Source of the DNA: Alkalihalobacillus trypoxylicola
GTDB lineage: Bacteria; Bacillota; Bacilli; Bacillales; Bacillaceae_D
Direction of reading: 5' to 3'
Assembly: GCF_001590785.1 (NCBI RefSeq)
Contig: NZ_LTAO01000036.1
Span: 153,419 to 217,418 of the forward strand
Length of the DNA stretch: 64,000 nt
The position numbers were made by a program, and so were the translations under genes. How positions within the stretch are numbered: position 1 is the first letter of the stretch; each line of letters starts with the position of its first letter. The notes under the pieces were generated by a model. That model did not search any database. It was not told where the DNA came from and worked only from the letters and a program-made list of their open reading frames with translations. Positions 62,175 to 64,000 of the stretch are shown piece by piece.

Positions 62175-62248
62175 TGGCAGGGGCAGTAGGAATCGAACCC
62201 ACACCAAAGGTTTTGGAGACCTTCGTTCTACCGTTAAACTATGCCCCT
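62175..62248 (-). tRNA. tRNA-Trp (CCA)
   Basis: Acceptor AGGGGCA, anticodon CCA in GGTCTCCAAAACC, G73, encoded CCA end. Confidence 0.95.
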
Positions 62249-62255
62249 ATCAGAA

Positions 62256-62340
62256 TGGTGGAGGGGGACGGATTCGAACCGCCGAACCCTGAGGGAGCGG
62301 ATTTACAGTCCGCCGCGTTTAGCCACTTCGCTACCCCTCC
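62256..62340 (-). tRNA. tRNA-Tyr (GTA)
   Basis: Acceptor GGAGGGG, long variable arm typical of bacterial tRNA-Tyr, anticodon GTA, encoded CCA. Confidence 0.95.
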
Positions 62341-62398
62341 AAACGAACAATTTCTATAATACAATACGATTGGATAAAAATCAATATTTTTTTAAGAG

Positions 62399-62471
<73 letters not shown>

Positions 62472-62478
62472 ATAAAAA

Positions 62479-62554
62479 TGGTGGCTTGGGACGGAATCGA
62501 ACCGCCGACACATGGATTTTCAGTCCATTGCTCTACCGACTGAGCTACCAAGCC
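62479..62554 (-). tRNA. tRNA-Phe (GAA)
   Basis: Acceptor GGCTTGG, anticodon GAA in GGACTGAAAATCC, A73, encoded CCA. Confidence 0.95.
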
Positions 62555-62563
62555 TTATTAAAA

Positions 62564-62640
62564 TGGCGGTCCGGACGGGACTCGAACCCGCGACCTCCTG
62601 CGTGACAGGCAGGCATTCTAACCAACTGAACTACCGGACC
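62564..62640 (-). tRNA. tRNA-Asp (GTC)
   Basis: Acceptor GGTCCGG, anticodon GTC, G73, encoded CCA. Confidence 0.95.
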
Positions 62641-62643
62641 AAA

Positions 62644-62717
<74 letters not shown>

Positions 62718-62834
62718 ACGTTATATAGTAATAGATGTTGTTATTTTCTAAGAAGAGACATCTTTCTCTTCTCGTCTTACTTTGTTGCTTATGCGTCGAT
62801 GTTACTTGGAGCTTATTCATGATGAATGGCTCGT

Positions 62835-62873
62835 TGCTCCACCCCGCGACGTTATAAAGTAATAGATGTTGTT
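62835..62873 (-). repeat. Duplicated 5' end of tRNA-fMet with its leader
   Basis: Bases matching TGCTCCACCCCGCGACGTTA and the next 20 bases occur at 62704-62742 and again here, 131 bases upstream in the transcript. Only the first 14 bases of the tRNA are copied, so it is a scar and not a gene. Confidence 0.85.
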
Positions 62874-62891
62874 TTATAAAAACATTATATA

Positions 62892-62967
62892 TGGTGGAGG
62901 ATGACGGGATCGAACCGCCGACCCCCTGCTTGTAAGGCAGGTGCTCTCCCAGCTGAGCTAATCCTCC
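62892..62967 (-). tRNA. tRNA-Val (TAC)
   Basis: Acceptor GGAGGAT, anticodon TAC, A73, encoded CCA. Confidence 0.95.
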
Positions 62968-62991
62968 ATTTTTTGCTTCAGATAAGCGGGC

Positions 62992-63233
62992 GGCGAATCT
63001 CTTCGTCCACTTCTTTATTTTCAATCAGTCACGTACGTAGTACGCTCCCTCTTTCAAAAACTCGTGCTCTTCGACCTTCTTGCTTTTCTTCGCAAAACAG
63101 TCTTTTTCTTGTGGCGAATTTCTTCGCTCACTTCTTTATTTTCATTCAGTCACGTACGGAGTACGCTCCTTCTCTCAAAAACTCGTGTTCTTCGACCTTT
63201 TTGCTTTTCTTCGCAAAACAGTCTTTTTTTATA
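62992..63233. repeat. Repeat D: two 121-base tandem units in a tRNA spacer
   Basis: Units start at 62992 and 63113. Shared words include CACTTCTTTATTTTCA, CAGTCACGTACG, AGTACGCTCC, TTTCAAAAACTCGTG-like, CTTCGACC and TTCGCAAAACAGTCTTTTT. Related units occur in the 5S-23S spacer. There is no credible gene in this interval. Confidence 0.85.
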
Positions 63234-63255
63234 AAAAGAATATGTTTTAAAATTA

Positions 63256-63330
63256 TGGTGACCCGTACGGGATTCGAACCCGTGTTACCGCCGTGAAAGG
63301 GCGGTGTCTTAACCGCTTGACCAACGGGCC
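63256..63330 (-). tRNA. tRNA-Glu (TTC)
   Basis: Acceptor GGCCCGT, anticodon TTC, A73, encoded CCA. Confidence 0.95.
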
Positions 63331-63363
63331 ATTTATATGGATTATGTACAATAAGTTGGTTTC

Positions 63364-63457
63364 TGGCGGAGAGCGAGGGATTCGAACCCTCGAGACGGTT
63401 CTACACCGCCTACACGATTTCCAATCGTGCTCCTTCGGCCAACTCGGACAGCTCTCC
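63364..63457 (-). tRNA. tRNA-Ser (GGA)
   Basis: Acceptor GGAGAGC, long variable arm, anticodon GGA in CGATTGGAAATCG, G73, encoded CCA. Confidence 0.95.
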
Positions 63458-63463
63458 GAACAA

Positions 63464-63538
63464 TGGCTCCACAGGTAGGACTCGAACCTACGACCGATCG
63501 GTTAACAGCCGATTGCTCTACCACTGAGCTACTGTGGA
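63464..63538 (-). tRNA. tRNA-Asn (GTT)
   Basis: Acceptor TCCACAG, anticodon GTT, G73, encoded CCA. First tRNA after the 5S gene. Confidence 0.95.
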
Positions 63539-63550
63539 ATATTTAAATCG

Positions 63551-63665
63551 CCTGGCAACGTCCTACTCTTGCAGGGGGAAGCCCCCAACTACCATTGGCG
63601 CTGAAGAGCTTAACGGCCGTGTTCGGCATGGGAACGGGTGTGACCTCTTCGCTATCGCCACCAGA
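63551..63665 (-). rRNA. rrf: 5S ribosomal RNA
   Basis: On the minus strand it reads TCTGGTGGCGATAGCGAAGA, then GGTCACACCCGTTCCCAT, GCCGAACACGG and AGTAGGACGTTGCCAGG, the standard Bacillus 5S landmarks; the 5' and 3' ends pair as helix I. Length is 115 bases, as expected. The 23S gene must lie beyond the right edge of the window. Confidence 0.95.
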
Positions 63666-64000
63666 CTATTTTTTTGGCTGCAGATTAGCGGCGTCCTTCT
63701 TCGTTAACGGCTCTCCTTCAGTCATGTCACGTATATGGATACGCTCCATTCTTTCAGTTGATGGTTGCCTCGGATGACTTGCTTCTCTTTGCCAAATGTT
63801 TGAACTCAGATCAGCGGCGAATCTCTTTATTAGCTGCATTTCCTCCGTCATGTCACGTATGTGGATACGTTCCATTCTTTCGGTCATGTTGCTGCCTCGA
63901 TCTTCTTGCTTCTCTTTGTCAAATAGACTTCAATTGTTGAGAGAATTCTCTCAAAACTAGATAATATGGAAAACAGAATGAATATCAAGAAATATAGGAT
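63666..64000 (-). other. 23S-5S spacer with two further repeat D units
   Basis: Units start at about 63688 and 63814 (period 126), with GCGGCG, TCATGTCACGTAT, GGATACG(C/T)TCCATTC and CTTGCTTCTCTTTG in each. The last 70 bases contain GAGAGAATTCTCTC, a hairpin typical of rRNA operon spacers, and AACTAGATAAT. No coding potential is seen. Confidence 0.75.

Overview
The window looks like chromosome of a low-GC, Gram-positive, endospore-former-type bacterium of the Bacillaceae. Evidence: strong AGGAGG-type ribosome binding sites with some GTG and TTG starts, catabolite-response (cre) boxes, a YesL-type gene, a CdaR regulator, a BsuMI/LlaJI-like restriction system, and a 5S rRNA followed by 16 tRNA genes in an order typical of Bacillus rRNA operons. 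Assignments below the family level are from memory of families, not from searches.

Bases 1-19,460 are a plant-polysaccharide utilisation region: the tail of a zinc alcohol dehydrogenase, a DUF1593 nucleoside-hydrolase-like protein, a double class II aldolase whose second half has lost its metal ligands, an AraC regulator divergent from a GH4 glycosidase, an intracellular GH2-GH43 pair, a membrane-anchored GH43 arabinanase-like enzyme, a sugar ABC importer with a YesL protein, a ROK repressor, a polyol dehydrogenase and an aldo/keto reductase. The likely flow is: the surface arabinanase cuts the polymer, the importer takes up oligomers, cytoplasmic GH43/GH2/GH4 enzymes finish them, and dehydrogenases and the aldolase feed central metabolism. 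A pectate lyase near 49 kb belongs to the same lifestyle.

Bases 20-23 kb hold a P-loop kinase gene and a pentapeptide-repeat gene, plus a decayed second kinase copy. Bases 23.2-47.5 kb form a defence island. It contains a LlaJI/BsuMI-type restriction-modification system (two restriction subunits and a divergent C5 methyltransferase with a fused HTH), a dead DUF6998-like gene, a DISARM-like operon (drmB, drmA and two genes that together have the size and position of drmE, with no drmC), a DUF3883 protein, a McrBC-like pair, and a five-gene module with a WYL regulator flanked by direct repeats of the 3' end of the pectate lyase gene. A shred of the pentapeptide gene lies on the far side of the DISARM part, so that part seems to have entered a duplicated kinase-pentapeptide locus.

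Bases 49-59 kb are ordinary chromosome: a TPR protein, a second aldo/keto reductase, a glycerate permease/kinase operon with a CdaR regulator, an Xre/membrane-protein pair and a leucine-rich-repeat-like protein. Bases 59.1-61.4 kb carry a tRNA-Leu and a tight four-gene operon (monooxygenase, helical protein, B12-binding protein, STAS protein) that looks like a light- or B12-responsive sensory module. Bases 61.6-64 kb are the 3' end of an rRNA operon, all on the minus strand.

Three families of non-coding dispersed repeats (called A, B and C here) occupy many intergenic gaps, and a fourth (D) fills rRNA/tRNA spacers. A and B can fold into long hairpins. No transposase, integrase or CRISPR array was seen.
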